Below, one piece after another: positions 54,760 through 64,000 of a stretch of 64,000 nt of DNA; the stretch's first letter is position 1, and each line of letters opens with the position of its first letter. The notes under the pieces were generated by a model that searched no databases, was not told the DNA's origin, and saw nothing but the letters and a program-made list of their open reading frames with translations. The position numbers and the translations under genes are program-made. The DNA is from Sneathiella litorea. Lineage in GTDB: Bacteria > Pseudomonadota > Alphaproteobacteria > Sneathiellales > Sneathiellaceae. The DNA lies in NCBI RefSeq assembly GCF_009882915.1, contig NZ_WTUW01000009.1, forward strand, positions 62,001 to 126,000, in the 5' to 3' direction.

Positions 54760-55566
54760 CTAACCGCCCAGAAAGCTAAGTGCCTGTTGATGAAGTTCCT
54801 TGGTTGCTGCTGCGATTATTGTGCCGTTTGAATTCAGATCAGGCCGGTTCCCTGACCAGTCAGTGATAACCCCGCCAGCCTCTTCGATAACCGGGACGAG
54901 CGCCATATAATCATAGGACTGCAAGCCGGTCTCTATTGCCAGATCGGCCCAGCCGGAGGCCACCATTGCATAGATATAGCAATCCCCCCCATAGCGACGG
55001 ATGCGGGTTTTCTCGCTCAACTTGTTAAAATTTGCCCGGTTCTCAGGTGAGAAATACTCGACTGAAGTCGTCATCAGGATAGCATCTTCCAGCGATTTAC
55101 AATCGCTGGTCCGGCAAGGCACACCGTTGAAAAAACAGCCTTTTCCCTTAACCCCGACCCAGAATTCTTCAAGCTCTGGCATGGAGATTGCGCCGATTTG
55201 CACATCCTGGTCCCGCGCATAGGCGATCAGCGTCCCATAGAGCGGCAAGCCCGAGATAAAACTCTTGGTACCGTCGATCGGATCAACCACCCAGATTTCC
55301 GACAGCTCTGCGCCGTCAAATCCATGTTCTTCGCCAAGAATACCGTGCTCCGGATAACGCTCCGTAATCATCTCCCGAAGACGGGTCTCGCATTCCCTAT
55401 CGGCAATAGTCACCGGGGAATTATCGAGTTTCTGGATAACATCTATGGGTTTACGGAAATAAGACCGGGTGACCGAAGCGGCGGTCGCGGCCAACGAGCA
55501 GGTAAAATTCGCCAGATCGGCGAGCTCACCTTCGACAGGGGCTGTCATTAAATTTGTTTTGGACAT
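54760..55566 (-). CDS. inositol monophosphatase family phosphatase
   Basis: A 268-residue metal-dependent phosphatase. Metal sites are visible as GEEHGF (about 77-82), VVDPIDGTKSFISG (about 94-107) and SGWADLAIETGLQSYDYMA near 210. Sequence spacing resembles the histidinol-phosphatase (HisN) subgroup, but substrate cannot be set without context from the his genes. It lies 38 bp upstream of the GS-like gene in the same direction, so a linked role, such as removing phosphate from a head group, is possible. Confidence 0.85.
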   Translation of the reverse strand: MSKTNLMTAPVEGELADLANFTCSLAATAASVTRSYFRKPIDVIQKLDNSPVTIADRECETRLREMITERYPEHGILGEEHGFDGAELSEIWVVDPIDGTKSFISGLPLYGTLIAYARDQDVQIGAISMPELEEFWVGVKGKGCFFNGVPCRTSDCKSLEDAILMTTSVEYFSPENRANFNKLSEKTRIRRYGGDCYIYAMVASGWADLAIETGLQSYDYMALVPVIEEAGGVITDWSGNRPDLNSNGTIIAAATKELHQQALSFLGG

Positions 55567-55680
55567 GTCCTCACGAGGCGCCAGTGGGTTCAGGTTAATC
55601 CTACATAGCAGCAGTGACGATGCAACTCCACATTTTTCCGCAACTTTTCAGGGTTAACCAACAAAATCCATAAAAACCGG

Positions 55681-56250
55681 TCAATCGGCCAGACGATACT
55701 CGGCCAGTGCCTCCGCCAGCCAGGCCCCGACATAGCGACTGAAGGAACTACGGACATAAATGTGAAACCTGTCCTCTTCCACCTGTTCAACGATAGCCTG
55801 TGCCTTGGCTATCAGGGTCTGAAGACAATCACCGGGCGCAAAAACACGCGGATGAAAATCCACCTCGGAACTTTTCATCAGCGCATGGTGACAATGTGGG
55901 CCAGATAACTCAAAAATCGTGCGATTGGCGCTCAAGTTATTAACAGCAAAATGCTGCCCTTTGAGAGCGCCTTCAAGGTTCTGGACAAGCGTTGCCGCCT
56001 CCCCCTCACCGACCAACAGCCATTCATCCGGGGAGAGCCAAAGCGCCTTAAATTCTTTCCCTGTCGCAGCTTTGTTGGGCGTTTCCGGCAAGTCGATACC
56101 GGTTGCGGTCTTCACTGCCGTCATGAAGGACGCATCCTCCGCGTCCCCGCGTAAATTTACCTGTGCGCGCGGGGAAAGTTCCGTCAAGCCGTCGGGAAAG
56201 GCACTCGCAATTGCGGCAGCGGGGGTGATCCAGAATTCTGTCTCAGCCAT
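55681..56250 (-). CDS. soxG: sarcosine oxidase gamma subunit
   Basis: A 189-residue SoxG subunit of heterotetrameric sarcosine oxidase. The family segments ALWLSPDEWLLVG near 67 and NLSANRTIFELSGPHCHHAL near 102 are present. It completes the complex that oxidises sarcosine to glycine in the cytoplasm. It overlaps soxA by 8 bp and is last in soxBDAG. Confidence 0.94.
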   Translation of the reverse strand: MAETEFWITPAAAIASAFPDGLTELSPRAQVNLRGDAEDASFMTAVKTATGIDLPETPNKAATGKEFKALWLSPDEWLLVGEGEAATLVQNLEGALKGQHFAVNNLSANRTIFELSGPHCHHALMKSSEVDFHPRVFAPGDCLQTLIAKAQAIVEQVEEDRFHIYVRSSFSRYVGAWLAEALAEYRLAD

Positions 56251-59200
56251 TTAAACGATCCCCTTCCTTGTCATAAAAGACCGGGTCGACAATCTCGGCC
56301 GTCACGGTCCGTTTATCCAGCGGAGCAAAAATCTTCTGTCCCTTACGTCCATGTCCACCCTTGACGAGTGCGAGTGCGATCGACCGGCCAAGCGCCGCGC
56401 TGTAATAACTCGACGTCACATGCCCCGCCATCGGAATAGGCTTCGGTACATTCGGATCAAAAACAAGCTGAGATCCTTCGGGTAATACGTCGTCTGGAGT
56501 TTCGGTCAGGAGCCCGACCAACTGCTTACGATCCGGGCGGGCCGTATCACTCCGCGTGAAGGACCGTTTACCAATAAAGTCGGGCTTTTTCTTGGAGACA
56601 ATCCAGTCCATGCCAAGATCTTGTGGCGTGGTGGTACCGTCGGTTTCCTGCCCGACAATGATGAAACCTTTTTCGGCCCGCAGGATATGCATGCTTTCCG
56701 TGCCGTAAGGGGTGATATCAAATTCCGCGCCCGCCGCCATCACGGCTTTCCACAGCGCAAGGCCGCAGGTCCAGGGCACATTGATCTCATAGGTCAGTTC
56801 GCCGGTAAAACTGATGCGGAAGATGCGGGCATTGATCCCGGCAACCTCTCCTTCCTTGAACGAAAGGAACGGGAAGTTCTCGTGGGACAGGTCCATCTCC
56901 GGCGCGAGCTTTTCAAGCACTGCGCCTGCCTTCGGCCCGGTAATGGAGACAGTCGCCCATTGCTCGGTGACCGAGGTACAGTAAACTTTAAGCTCCGGCC
57001 ATTCGGTTTGCAGATATTCCTCCAGCCAGTCGAGAACACCTGCCGCCCCGCCTGTGGTCGTCGTCATCAGGAAACGATCCTCCGCCAGCCGCGCCGTGGT
57101 GCCATCATCAAAGACCATGCCGTCCTCATGACACATCAGGCCGTAGCGCACCCGTCCGATCCCGAGTTTAGCCCAGGCGTTGGTATAAATGCGGTTCAGG
57201 AACTCCGCCGCATCGGGCCCGCGAATATCGATCTTGCCGAGGGTTGAGGCATCGAGGACCCCGACACTATTCCTGACGGCAAGACATTCCCGGTTTAGTG
57301 CTTCCTGCATCGTCTCACCCTGCTTTGGGAAATACCAGGGGCGTTTCCATTGCCCGACATTTTCGAACAGGGCGCCATTTTTCACATGCCAGTCATGGAT
57401 GCTGGTCACGCGGACCGGGTCGGACCAGTCGCCAAGGTTGCGCCCGGCCAGCGCGCCATAGGAGACCGGCGTATAGGGCGGACGGAACGTCGTCGTGCCG
57501 ACCTTGGGGATTGGTTTGTCGAGGATTCCGGAAAGAATGGCCAGTGCGTTGATATTCGATGTTTTTCCCTGATCCGTCCCGAATCCCGTCAAGGTATAGC
57601 GTTTGATATGCTCAACGGACTCGAAGCCTTCGCGCACCGCTAGCTCGATATCCGCCGCTGTGGTGTCATTTTGCAAATCGACAAAATGTTTCGCCATCCC
57701 CTCCCCAACTGGGCGTGAGCTTGGGACGATCCAGTACGGCTCAACGCTGCCAACTGCAGGTTCATCAATTTCTGGAGCTGCGGGCTTGCGCTTCGGGGTG
57801 AAACCAGTCGCGCGCGCCGCATCCGCCCCCGCCTTGTATCCGCCCGCAAGACATTCTTTTACAGAGAACTGACCGGCGAGTGCGCCAGCCACCTGTTGCG
57901 CCTGCCGGGACTTTCCGGGCAGGAAACAGACTTTTTCCTCATCATATTCCAGCTGGCCCTGTGACTGGCTGAAAAGATGGACAACCGGGCTCCATCCACC
58001 GGACATGGCGACAAGATCGCAATCGATATTGCGCTCTATGGTCGTATAAACCTTTGCCCCCTTCTGAATTTTGCGAACCTCGACGCTACTCACCCTTTTG
58101 CCGCCACTGGTCCCGGTGATTGCATGCCCCGCCAGTATCTCGATATCGAGAGCGCGAGCCGCATCGACCAACTCCCCGGTTGGTTCCGTTCGACAATCGA
58201 TTATCGCAACGACATCGCCGCCCGCCGCCTGCAGGTCAATCGCCGCCTCATAAGCCGTATCATTATTTGTGAACAAAACCATCTTCTTGCCCGGAAGGAC
58301 GCCATAGCGATTGACGTAAGTCTGCACAGACCCCGCCAGCATGATTCCCGGACTGTCGTTATCGGCAAATACCAGCGGCCGTTCATGAGCCCCGGTGGCG
58401 AGCACGACTTGTCCCGCGCGAATATGCCAAACCCGCTGTCGTACCTTACCCTTTCGTTCTGCTGCGGGAAGGTGGTCCGTCTTCTGTTCCAGTACGCAGA
58501 GATAGTTATGATCGTAATAACCGAAGGCCGTTGACCGACGCAGCAAGGTGACATCGGGCATGGCCTCCAGCTCCGCGACCATGTCGGCAATCCAGGCTGT
58601 CTCATCCTTGCCGCCAATCTGGCGTTTTCTGGAGAGTAGGCTCCCGCCGAATTCGTTCTGTTCATCAACCAGCAGGACCCGAGCCCCCGCACGCCCCGCC
58701 GCCATCGCCGCCATCAGGCCCGCCGGACCGCCACCAACCACCATCACCTCCACATGAAGATGCATATGATCATAGATGTCGGGATCACCCATTGCGGGCG
58801 CCTTGCCCCAACCCGCAGCGCGACGGATGACCGGTTCATACAGCTTCATCCACATGGAGCGCGGCCACATGAAGGTCTTGTTATAAAATCCCGCTGTCAT
58901 GATCTTGGCAAAGAGACCATTGATCGCGCTGATATCAAGCTCCAAATTCGGCCAGACATTGACGCTGGAGGCTTTGAGACCCTCGTAAAGTGAAATCTGT
59001 GTTGCGCGGATATTGGGCTCGGTTGTCGCCCCCTCCCCCAGCTGGACCATGGAGTTCGGCTCTTCTGCCCCGGCGGCGACAATGCCGCGCGGCCGGTGGT
59101 ACTTGAAACTCCGCCCCAGAAGATGCACACCGTTCGCCAGCAGGGCCGAAGCAAGCGTGTCGCCCTCATAGCCGATGTAGCTTTGGCCGTTGAAGGTGAA

Positions 59201-59260
59201 ATTTATTGCCTTCTTGCGGTCGATACGCCCGCCTGAGGTGGTCCGAAAGGCTTGCGTCAT
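56243..59260 (-). CDS. soxA: sarcosine oxidase alpha subunit
   Basis: A 1005-residue subunit. The N-terminal 100 residues form a Fer2_4-like domain without cluster cysteines. A NAD-binding Rossmann domain follows with VVGGGPAGLMAAMAAGRAGA near 173. The C-terminal 400 residues are the GcvT folate-binding part (ITGPKAGAVLEKL, GELTYEINVP), where formaldehyde is captured by tetrahydrofolate. It overlaps soxD by ATGA and soxG by 8 bp. Confidence 0.96.
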   Translation of the reverse strand: MTQAFRTTSGGRIDRKKAINFTFNGQSYIGYEGDTLASALLANGVHLLGRSFKYHRPRGIVAAGAEEPNSMVQLGEGATTEPNIRATQISLYEGLKASSVNVWPNLELDISAINGLFAKIMTAGFYNKTFMWPRSMWMKLYEPVIRRAAGWGKAPAMGDPDIYDHMHLHVEVMVVGGGPAGLMAAMAAGRAGARVLLVDEQNEFGGSLLSRKRQIGGKDETAWIADMVAELEAMPDVTLLRRSTAFGYYDHNYLCVLEQKTDHLPAAERKGKVRQRVWHIRAGQVVLATGAHERPLVFADNDSPGIMLAGSVQTYVNRYGVLPGKKMVLFTNNDTAYEAAIDLQAAGGDVVAIIDCRTEPTGELVDAARALDIEILAGHAITGTSGGKRVSSVEVRKIQKGAKVYTTIERNIDCDLVAMSGGWSPVVHLFSQSQGQLEYDEEKVCFLPGKSRQAQQVAGALAGQFSVKECLAGGYKAGADAARATGFTPKRKPAAPEIDEPAVGSVEPYWIVPSSRPVGEGMAKHFVDLQNDTTAADIELAVREGFESVEHIKRYTLTGFGTDQGKTSNINALAILSGILDKPIPKVGTTTFRPPYTPVSYGALAGRNLGDWSDPVRVTSIHDWHVKNGALFENVGQWKRPWYFPKQGETMQEALNRECLAVRNSVGVLDASTLGKIDIRGPDAAEFLNRIYTNAWAKLGIGRVRYGLMCHEDGMVFDDGTTARLAEDRFLMTTTTGGAAGVLDWLEEYLQTEWPELKVYCTSVTEQWATVSITGPKAGAVLEKLAPEMDLSHENFPFLSFKEGEVAGINARIFRISFTGELTYEINVPWTCGLALWKAVMAAGAEFDITPYGTESMHILRAEKGFIIVGQETDGTTTPQDLGMDWIVSKKKPDFIGKRSFTRSDTARPDRKQLVGLLTETPDDVLPEGSQLVFDPNVPKPIPMAGHVTSSYYSAALGRSIALALVKGGHGRKGQKIFAPLDKRTVTAEIVDPVFYDKEGDRLNG

Positions 59261-59556
59261 TTCGTACCTCCTGCGGATTTCGGCAGTTTGGGTGGTTTCT
59301 CGCCCATCTTGTAGGAGCCAACTATCTCATGAGTGACCGTGTTGCGGAACACGTTGAACCAGCGACGACAACCATGGCTGTGCAGCCATCGTTCGGCGAA
59401 GTAGCCTTTCGTATTGGTCCGCATGAAAAGAAACTCCGCCCATTCCGTATCTTCGAGTTTGGCAGGATCCTCTGGACGGGCGATATGCGCCTCTCCGCCG
59501 TAGCGGAATTCTGTTTCGTGCCGTTTGCCGCACCAGGGGCAGTCGATATTAAGCAT
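59257..59556 (-). CDS. soxD: sarcosine oxidase delta subunit
   Basis: A 99-residue zinc-binding subunit. Zinc ligands C6 and C9 (DCPWCG) and the later His and Cys in WLHSHGCRRWF are present. It lies between soxB (11-bp gap) and soxA (4-bp overlap). Confidence 0.95.
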   Translation of the reverse strand: MLNIDCPWCGKRHETEFRYGGEAHIARPEDPAKLEDTEWAEFLFMRTNTKGYFAERWLHSHGCRRWFNVFRNTVTHEIVGSYKMGEKPPKLPKSAGGTK

Positions 59557-59567
59557 CTTGTCCCCTC

Positions 59568-60818
59568 CTAATGGGCGACGCCAGCGGCGCCATGTTCATC
59601 GATGAGCGCGCCACTTTCAAACCGCGAGAGGCTGAACGGCGCGTTGAGCGGATGCGGCTCGTCTTTTGCGAGCGTATGGGCGAAGCACCAGCCAGAGCCC
59701 GGCGTTGCCTTGAACCCGCCAGTGCCCCAGCCGCAGTTAAAATAGAGCCCTTCCACGGAGGTGCCGGACAGGATCGGCGACGCATCGGGGCAGGTATCGA
59801 CGATGCCTCCCCATGTCCGCATCATGCGCACCCGGCTGAAAATCGGGAAGAGTTCAAGACAGGCACCAAGCTGATGCTCGATCACATGAAAGCTGCCCCG
59901 CTGGGCATAGGAATTATAGCTATCTATGCCTGCCCCCATAACCAGTTCCCCCTTGTCTGACTGGCTGACATAAACATGTACCGCGCCCGACATCACCACG
60001 CAGTCAATCACTGGCTTGATCGGCTCGGAGACGAGCGCCTGGAGCGGATGGCTATCGACTGGTAAACGGATACCCGCCATTTCCGCGATGACCGAACTGT
60101 GTCCCGCCGCTACGACGCCAATTTTCTTCGCTGAAATATCCCCGCGTGTTGTCTCCACGCCTGTGACCTTGCCGTCTTTACGCTTGATGCCCGTCACTTC
60201 GCAGTTCTGGATAATATCAACACCGAGCGCGTCCGCTGCACGCGCAAATCCCCAGGCGACACTGTCGTGGCGGGCAACGCCCCCACGCCGCTGCAGGGTT
60301 GCGCCAAGAACTGGGTGACGCGCTGATTTAGAGATGTTGATGATCGGGCAGAAGTCCTTAACCCCCTCTGCGTCCAGCCATTCCGCATCGACGCCATTGA
60401 GACGGTTTGCATTGACCCGCCGCACGCCCTCACGGACATCGCCGAGGCTATGGGCGAGATTAAGCACGCCGCGCTGGCTCAGCATAACGTTATAGTTGAT
60501 ATCCTGCGACAGCCCTTCCCAGAGCTGGAGCGATTTCTCGTAGATCGCGGCGCTTTCATCCCAGAGATAGTTGGAACGGACAATAGTCGTGTTACGTGCT
60601 GTATTCCCGCCACCGAGCCAGCCTTTTTCCAGCACGGCGACATTGGTGATCCCATGTTCCTTCGCGAGGTAATAGGCGGTGGCAAGGCCATGACCGCCCC
60701 CGCCGATGATGATCACGTCGTATTCCGGCTTCGGCTCCGGGCTGCGCCACTGCTTCGGCCAGTCTTTATGGCCGGTAAGCGCGTTGCGCGCGATCGTGAA
60801 GATCGAATATTTCACCAT
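59568..60818 (-). CDS. soxB: sarcosine oxidase beta subunit
   Basis: A 416-residue flavoprotein that holds the site of sarcosine oxidation. FAD binds through [18 protein letters not shown] (about 35-52); the His in [15 protein letters not shown] near 180 matches the residue that binds FMN covalently. First gene of soxBDAG, divergent from fhs across 238 bp. Confidence 0.96.
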   Translation of the reverse strand: MVKYSIFTIARNALTGHKDWPKQWRSPEPKPEYDVIIIGGGGHGLATAYYLAKEHGITNVAVLEKGWLGGGNTARNTTIVRSNYLWDESAAIYEKSLQLWEGLSQDINYNVMLSQRGVLNLAHSLGDVREGVRRVNANRLNGVDAEWLDAEGVKDFCPIINISKSARHPVLGATLQRRGGVARHDSVAWGFARAADALGVDIIQNCEVTGIKRKDGKVTGVETTRGDISAKKIGVVAAGHSSVIAEMAGIRLPVDSHPLQALVSEPIKPVIDCVVMSGAVHVYVSQSDKGELVMGAGIDSYNSYAQRGSFHVIEHQLGACLELFPIFSRVRMMRTWGGIVDTCPDASPILSGTSVEGLYFNCGWGTGGFKATPGSGWCFAHTLAKDEPHPLNAPFSLSRFESGALIDEHGAAGVAH

Positions 60819-60876
60819 AAAAAACCTCGCTCAGTCGGCATCAACGGGACCTTGCCATCTTAGCAACTGAACTATC

Positions 60877-60912
60877 TGTCGCAAACGGTCATTTACTAAA
60901 ATATTAGCGACA
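60877..60912. promoter_or_regulatory. inverted repeat in the soxB-fhs control region
   Basis: TGTCGC (60877-60882) and GCGACA (60907-60912) are perfect arms 24 bp apart in the divergent promoter region. They may be a regulator site, for example for the GlxA/GbdR-type protein encoded at 62868, but no consensus match can be claimed. Confidence 0.35.
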
Positions 60913-61056
60913 TCAGCATTTTCACTATTGAACGTTCCGCTTGTTGAAGAGTAAATGTCGTTTTATGAATAGCCCCTTGATGGTTGTATCGCCACTGTGA
61001 CGAGAACAGGTTATAAAACAATGGTTGCCGGCTTTTTAGGGGGAGAAGAAAGCATC

Positions 61057-62751
61057 ATGACGAACCAGCATAAAAACCCGAAAAGCGATATCGAGATTGC
61101 ACAAGCCGCCTCCATGAAGCGGATTGCCGAGGTGGCGCAAGACAGTCTTGGGGTAGATGCCGATAATCTGGTGCCCTATGGCCATTACAAGGCAAAACTC
61201 TCCCTCGACTATATCAAGACCCTGCAGGAAAAGCCTGACGGCAAGCTTATCCTCGTCACGGCGATGACGCCAACTCCGGCCGGCGAAGGCAAGACCACAA
61301 CAACTGTAGGACTGGGGGATGGACTTAACCGTATTGGCAAAAAGGCTATAATCTGCCTGCGCGAACCCTCCCTTGGCCCCTGCTTCGGGATGAAGGGCGG
61401 TGCGGCGGGCGGCGGATATGCGCAGGTCGTGCCAATGACCGATATTAACCTTCATTTCACCGGCGATTTTCATGCGATCGGCGTCGCCAACAACCTGCTC
61501 GCGGCGATGGTCGACAACCATATCTACTGGGGCAACGAGCTTGATCTGGATGAACGACGGATTATCTGGCGGCGGGTCGTCGACATGAACGACCGGGCGC
61601 TCCGCAATATCGTCAACAGTTTGGGTGGTATCGCTGACGGCTTCCCCCGCGAGGATCATTTCGATATCACCGTCGCCTCCGAGGTGATGGCGATTTTCTG
61701 TCTCGCCACCGATCTTGAAGACTTGAAACGCCGCCTCGGCAATATCATCGTCGGTTACACCCGCGCAAAAAAACCGGTGTTCGCCAAAGACCTCAACGCC
61801 CATGGGGCGATGACCGTGCTTCTAAAGGACGCGTTCCAGCCCAATCTCGTCCAGACACTGGAAAACAATCCCGCCTTTATTCATGGTGGCCCTTTCGCCA
61901 ATATCGCCCATGGCTGCAATTCTGTACTGGCCACGAAGACCGCCCTCAAACTCGCCGATTATGTAGTGACGGAGGCCGGCTTCGGCGCAGATTTGGGCGC
62001 TGAGAAATTCCTCGACATAAAATGCCGCAAGGCGGGGTTAAAGCCCGAAATCGCCGTCGTGGTGGCCACGATCCGGGCCCTGAAAATGCACGGTGGTGTC
62101 GCGAAAGAGGATCTTGGCAAAGAGAACGTCAAGGCAGTTACCGATGGCATGGAGAATCTCTCCCGCCATGTCGAGAATTTGAAGAAGTTCGGCCTGCCCG
62201 TGATTGTCGCCATCAATAAATTCTCCGCTGATACCGAGAGAGAAGTCGATGAGGTCCGCCAGATTTGCGCTGAACTTGGCGTGGAGGCGATTGAGTCCGA
62301 TCACTGGGGCAACGGCGGTGCTGGCGCGGAAGATCTTGCACGCGCCGTCGTCGATAAACTGGAACAAAACGGCGGCAATTACGCCCCGCTTTATGAAGAT
62401 TCTCTGCCACTCTGGGACAAGGTGCGCACCGTTGCCCAGACCCTGTATGGCGCGCAAGGGATCATTGCCGATAAGAAAGTCCGCGACCAGTTCAAGGATT
62501 TGCAAGACGGCGGTTTTGGCCATTACCCTGTCTGTATCGCCAAGACGCAATACAGTTTTTCCACCGATCCGAACCTGAAGGGCGCGCCCAGCAATCATGT
62601 TGTCCCGATCCGCGAGGTCCGTATCTCCGGTGGGGCGGAATTCGTGGTGGCCGTCTGCGGTAATATTATGCAAATGCCGGGCCTCCCACGCGTTCCCGCT
62701 GCCAATTCCATCAATGTGAATGAAAATGGCGACATCGTCGGCCTCTTCTGA
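61057..62751 (+). CDS. fhs: formate-tetrahydrofolate ligase
   Basis: A 564-residue enzyme that makes 10-formyl-THF from formate, THF and ATP. The nucleotide loop [15 protein letters not shown] lies near 69-83, and [17 protein letters not shown] and [14 protein letters not shown] are further family signatures. The ATG at 61057 is preferred; two in-frame upstream starts (60997, 61021) lack good ribosome binding sites. Divergent from soxBDAG, it can return formate from formaldehyde oxidation to the folate pool. Confidence 0.96.
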   Translation: MTNQHKNPKSDIEIAQAASMKRIAEVAQDSLGVDADNLVPYGHYKAKLSLDYIKTLQEKPDGKLILVTAMTPTPAGEGKTTTTVGLGDGLNRIGKKAIICLREPSLGPCFGMKGGAAGGGYAQVVPMTDINLHFTGDFHAIGVANNLLAAMVDNHIYWGNELDLDERRIIWRRVVDMNDRALRNIVNSLGGIADGFPREDHFDITVASEVMAIFCLATDLEDLKRRLGNIIVGYTRAKKPVFAKDLNAHGAMTVLLKDAFQPNLVQTLENNPAFIHGGPFANIAHGCNSVLATKTALKLADYVVTEAGFGADLGAEKFLDIKCRKAGLKPEIAVVVATIRALKMHGGVAKEDLGKENVKAVTDGMENLSRHVENLKKFGLPVIVAINKFSADTEREVDEVRQICAELGVEAIESDHWGNGGAGAEDLARAVVDKLEQNGGNYAPLYEDSLPLWDKVRTVAQTLYGAQGIIADKKVRDQFKDLQDGGFGHYPVCIAKTQYSFSTDPNLKGAPSNHVVPIREVRISGGAEFVVAVCGNIMQMPGLPRVPAANSINVNENGDIVGLF

Positions 62752-62867
62752 CCCGCCTTTATAATTTTGGCGGAGGCGTTGAGTGCGCAGGCTTTTTGTT
62801 TGAATACATCAAAAAATGTTTGTCTTTTCCAGAAACTGAATTAGCGTTTAGATACTGATGGTAAATT

Positions 62868-63857
62868 TTGCTGGAAGTCGCGGATTTGGACAGTAAGACA
62901 AATGACACAGGCGCAAAGCACAGAATTGGCTTCTGCCTGCTGCCGGAATTTTCATCCCTTGCCTTCATCTCGGCCGTTGAGCCGCTTCGGCTCGCCAATC
63001 GCCTCAGTAACGAAACGTTATATAGCTGGGAATGCTTTTCCATTGATGGCAAACCTGCTGTCAGTTCCGCCGGGATAGAATTCTCGGTTCAGGGAAGCAT
63101 CGCTGACATGCCGGCACTGCCAACCGTATTCACCTGTGGCGGTGTCAATATCCACAAACATACCGAGCCGCAGATCATTGCGACGCTTCGGCGGCTCTCC
63201 TCCCACGGGTCCAGCCTCGGGGCTATTTGCACTGGCCCGCATGTGCTCGCCAAGGCGGGCCTTTTAAAGGGCTATCGTTGCACCATCCATTGGGAGAATC
63301 TGTCCGGCTTTATCGAGGACTTTCCCGATCTCGACATCACTTCTGAACTTTTTGAAATCGATCGCAACCGCTACACTTGCGCAGGTGGCACGGCCTCGCT
63401 TGACATGATGCTGAGCCTGATTGCGAAGGAAACCAGCCAGGAACTGGCACTCAGCGTCGCCGACCAGCTGATCTATCATCGTATCCGGGAGGGAACGGAA
63501 CGCCAGAGAATGGAGCTGCGTGCCCGCCTCGGCATTTCCCACCCGAAGTTGCTCGCCGCCATTGCCTGCATGGAAGATAATCTGGAAGAACCCTTGAGCT
63601 GTAGCGATTTGGCGATAACAGTAGGTCTCTCCACACGACAACTCGAAAGGCTTTTCCAGAAGTACCTCGATTTCTCGCCGACGCGCTACTACCTCGGACT
63701 CAGGCTTGACCGGGCGCGGTATCTCTTAACCCAGACCAGCCTGCCGATTATCGAGGTCGCCCTTGCCTGCGGTTTCGTGTCGGCCTCGCATTTCTCCAAA
63801 TGCCATCGAGAGCATTTCGGCCGCACCCCAAGCGATGAGCGGCGCATCCGCCACTAG
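62868..63857 (+). CDS. GlxA family AraC-type regulator (GbdR-like)
   Basis: A 329-residue regulator with an N-terminal DJ-1/PfpI-like domain (SLGAICTGPHVLAKAGLL near 120) and a C-terminal AraC double helix-turn-helix (LSCSDLAITVGLSTRQLERLF near 240, then IIEVALACGFVSASHFSKC). GbdR and SouR of this group activate glycine betaine, dimethylglycine and sarcosine catabolism, which fits the adjacent sox and fhs genes. The start is probably the TTG at 62868, as an in-frame stop lies two codons upstream; no strong ribosome binding site is seen. Its TAG shares CTAG with the next gene. Confidence 0.88.
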   Translation: MLEVADLDSKTNDTGAKHRIGFCLLPEFSSLAFISAVEPLRLANRLSNETLYSWECFSIDGKPAVSSAGIEFSVQGSIADMPALPTVFTCGGVNIHKHTEPQIIATLRRLSSHGSSLGAICTGPHVLAKAGLLKGYRCTIHWENLSGFIEDFPDLDITSELFEIDRNRYTCAGGTASLDMMLSLIAKETSQELALSVADQLIYHRIREGTERQRMELRARLGISHPKLLAAIACMEDNLEEPLSCSDLAITVGLSTRQLERLFQKYLDFSPTRYYLGLRLDRARYLLTQTSLPIIEVALACGFVSASHFSKCHREHFGRTPSDERRIRH

Positions 63858-64000
63858 TCTGCGACTGCCGTCCGCTCCCGGCGACGCCGGCGACGACCAC
63901 CCTCCGCGCCTCTATCTGACAGGACTTTTGGCGCCGGTAATGTGACCACCTTGGCAAGCTCGGTGCTTGGAGCTGTTTTGTGCGGGATGGCCATTGCGTC
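63854..64000 (-). CDS. C-terminal end of a minus-strand gene (partial)
   Basis: The minus strand is open from base 64000 to a TAG at 63856-63854, giving 48 residues that end in an arginine-rich tail (GGRRRRRRERTAVAD). The stop sits on the same CTAG as the stop of the GlxA-type gene, as in two other convergent pairs here, which supports it being real. The basic tail suggests nucleic-acid or ribosome binding. The family cannot be named from this fragment. Confidence 0.5.
   Translation of the reverse strand, partial: DAMAIPHKTAPSTELAKVVTLPAPKVLSDRGAEGGRRRRRRERTAVAD

Noticed and set aside
1-64000. tRNA or rRNA genes, insertion sequences, integrases, CRISPR arrays, plasmid or chromosome origins
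   Set aside because: No transposase or integrase protein, no repeat-spacer pattern and no cloverleaf or rRNA-like sequence was seen by eye; short RNAs could still have been missed.

Overview
The window looks like a piece of an aerobic, probably marine, alphaproteobacterial chromosome. The reasons are the CpaA-F type tad gene set with a CtrA-type TTAA-N7-TTAA box upstream, the heterotetrameric sarcosine oxidase genes in soxBDAG order, and the many flavoproteins and one-carbon enzymes for methylated amines. No tRNA, rRNA, insertion sequence, prophage or CRISPR array is visible; coding density is high and gene overlaps of 1-11 bp are common.

Layout. 1-7153: alaS (minus), then a plus-strand run of a MoxR-type AAA+ ATPase, a CoxE-like VWA protein, a TauE/SafE permease and a DUF1853 protein. 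7177-18565: a complete minus-strand tad (Flp pilus) operon running flp-cpaA-cpaB-cpaC-cpaD-cpaE-cpaF-tadB-tadC-tadD-tadE-tadF-tadG, headed by a 0.6 kb AT-rich regulatory region. 19178-21336: a COG4671-type glycosyltransferase and a Bax-like glucosaminidase. 21652-26981: a methylated-amine trio (DAO-family oxidoreductase, dimethylglycine-dehydrogenase-like flavoprotein, non-pyrrolysine MttB-family methyltransferase). 27071-31009: a small secreted protein and paaABCDE (phenylacetyl-CoA epoxidase). 31178-36381: an unrecognised protein coupled to a DenD-like dehydrogenase, mtnA, then the glutathione formaldehyde pathway frmA-fghA. 36378-42622: an alpha/beta hydrolase, a nicotinamidase-like amidase and a substrate-binding protein on minus, divergent from a four-gene Liv/Urt-type ABC transporter on plus. 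42750-45820: ung, a glycerophosphodiesterase and a Na/Pi symporter. 45956-55566: Fe-dependent alcohol dehydrogenase, aldehyde dehydrogenase, DeoR regulator, class I glutamine amidotransferase, TauD-type dioxygenase, MocR regulator, GNAT, glutamine-synthetase-like ligase and an IMPase-family phosphatase. 55681-63857: soxBDAG, fhs and a GlxA/GbdR-type AraC regulator. A partial minus-strand gene runs off the right edge.

How it fits together. Several blocks converge on one-carbon units. Demethylation of glycine-betaine-type compounds, dimethylglycine and sarcosine yields methylene-THF or formaldehyde, which FrmA/FghA oxidise to formate and Fhs can return to the folate pool. The 46-55 kb block has the enzyme classes needed to gamma-glutamylate an amino alcohol, oxidise the alcohol to an acid in two steps, and release the amino acid. 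That pathway is an inference from gene content, and it is the best candidate here for a poorly described system.

The most striking sequence-level observations concern gene ends and the tad operon. Three convergent gene pairs end on a shared CTAG, so TAG is read on both strands; at one of them the shared stop has expanded into 4.5 copies of a 9-bp repeat that gives both genes four in-frame stops. In the tad operon a strong hairpin lies between the pilin gene and cpaA and buries the cpaA ribosome binding site.
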